A DNA stretch of 27,672 bases from the IMG/VR virus record IMGVR_UViG_3300002223_000020, positions 1-27,672 of that record; one strand, 5' to 3'. The notes under the pieces were generated by a model, which saw only the letters and a program-made list of their open reading frames with translations, searched no databases and was not told where the DNA came from. Shown piece by piece: positions 27,647-27,672 of this stretch (the stretch's first letter is position 1; each line of letters starts with the position of its first letter). Origin of the DNA: a virus. A program made the position numbers and the translations under genes.

Positions 27647-27672
27647 TTTATCAATCTCTCATCATGAAATCT

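Noticed and set aside
1-27672. CRISPR arrays, insertion sequences, integrase or attachment sites
   Set aside because: No regularly spaced direct repeats, transposase or integrase motifs, or tRNA-overlapping direct repeats were seen.

Overview
The window is a tailed-phage genome segment, most likely from an uncultured podovirus. It is AT-rich (roughly one third G+C), almost wall-to-wall coding, and split into two convergent gene blocks. Strong AGGAG-type ribosome-binding sites point to a bacterial host. No host-like, IS or CRISPR sequence is seen. Terminase, portal and scaffold are absent, presumably lying beyond the right edge.

Left block (1-11254, + strand): replication and recombination genes plus many small early proteins. 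In order: the C-terminal end of a RecB/Cas4-like PD-(D/E)XK nuclease; small proteins; a Sak4/RecA-like ATPase; an SSB-like protein; a 350-base gene-free stretch full of perfect inverted repeats (candidate structured RNA); a DUF7694-like protein; HTH and cold-shock proteins; an HNH endonuclease; a fusion of uracil-DNA-glycosylase-like, 3'-5' exonuclease and family A DNA polymerase domains; a second, paralogous HNH endonuclease; a DUF3987-like helicase/ATPase; a second cold-shock protein; zinc-ribbon miniproteins; two tRNA genes; and a DUF1599-like nucleotide-metabolism protein carrying an extra zinc ribbon.

Right block (11247-27646, - strand, read right to left): virion genes. In order of transcription: a small virion protein, the major capsid protein, a probable decoration protein, an unrecognised protein, a zinc-ribbon virion protein, a head-tail adaptor, a right-handed beta-helix protein, two small proteins, a tail-nozzle-like protein, a beta-propeller-like protein, several small tail proteins, a glycine-rich receptor-binding protein, an M15 peptidase endolysin, a GNAT acetyltransferase, and three large proteins that look like DNA-ejection (internal virion) proteins. 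There is no tape measure or tail tube, which fits a short-tailed virion.

The recombination nuclease, Sak4-like ATPase and SSB-like protein form a plausible recombination set. The polymerase and DUF3987 ATPase form the replication core. The two blocks end tail to tail with an 8-base stop-codon overlap and no visible terminator. The most unusual signals are the structured region at 3009-3359, a strong excess of the palindromic word GCGC/CGCG across the whole AT-rich window, a GC-rich hairpin element shared by two distant intergenic sites, and a class I-shaped tRNA with a Leu(UAA) anticodon.
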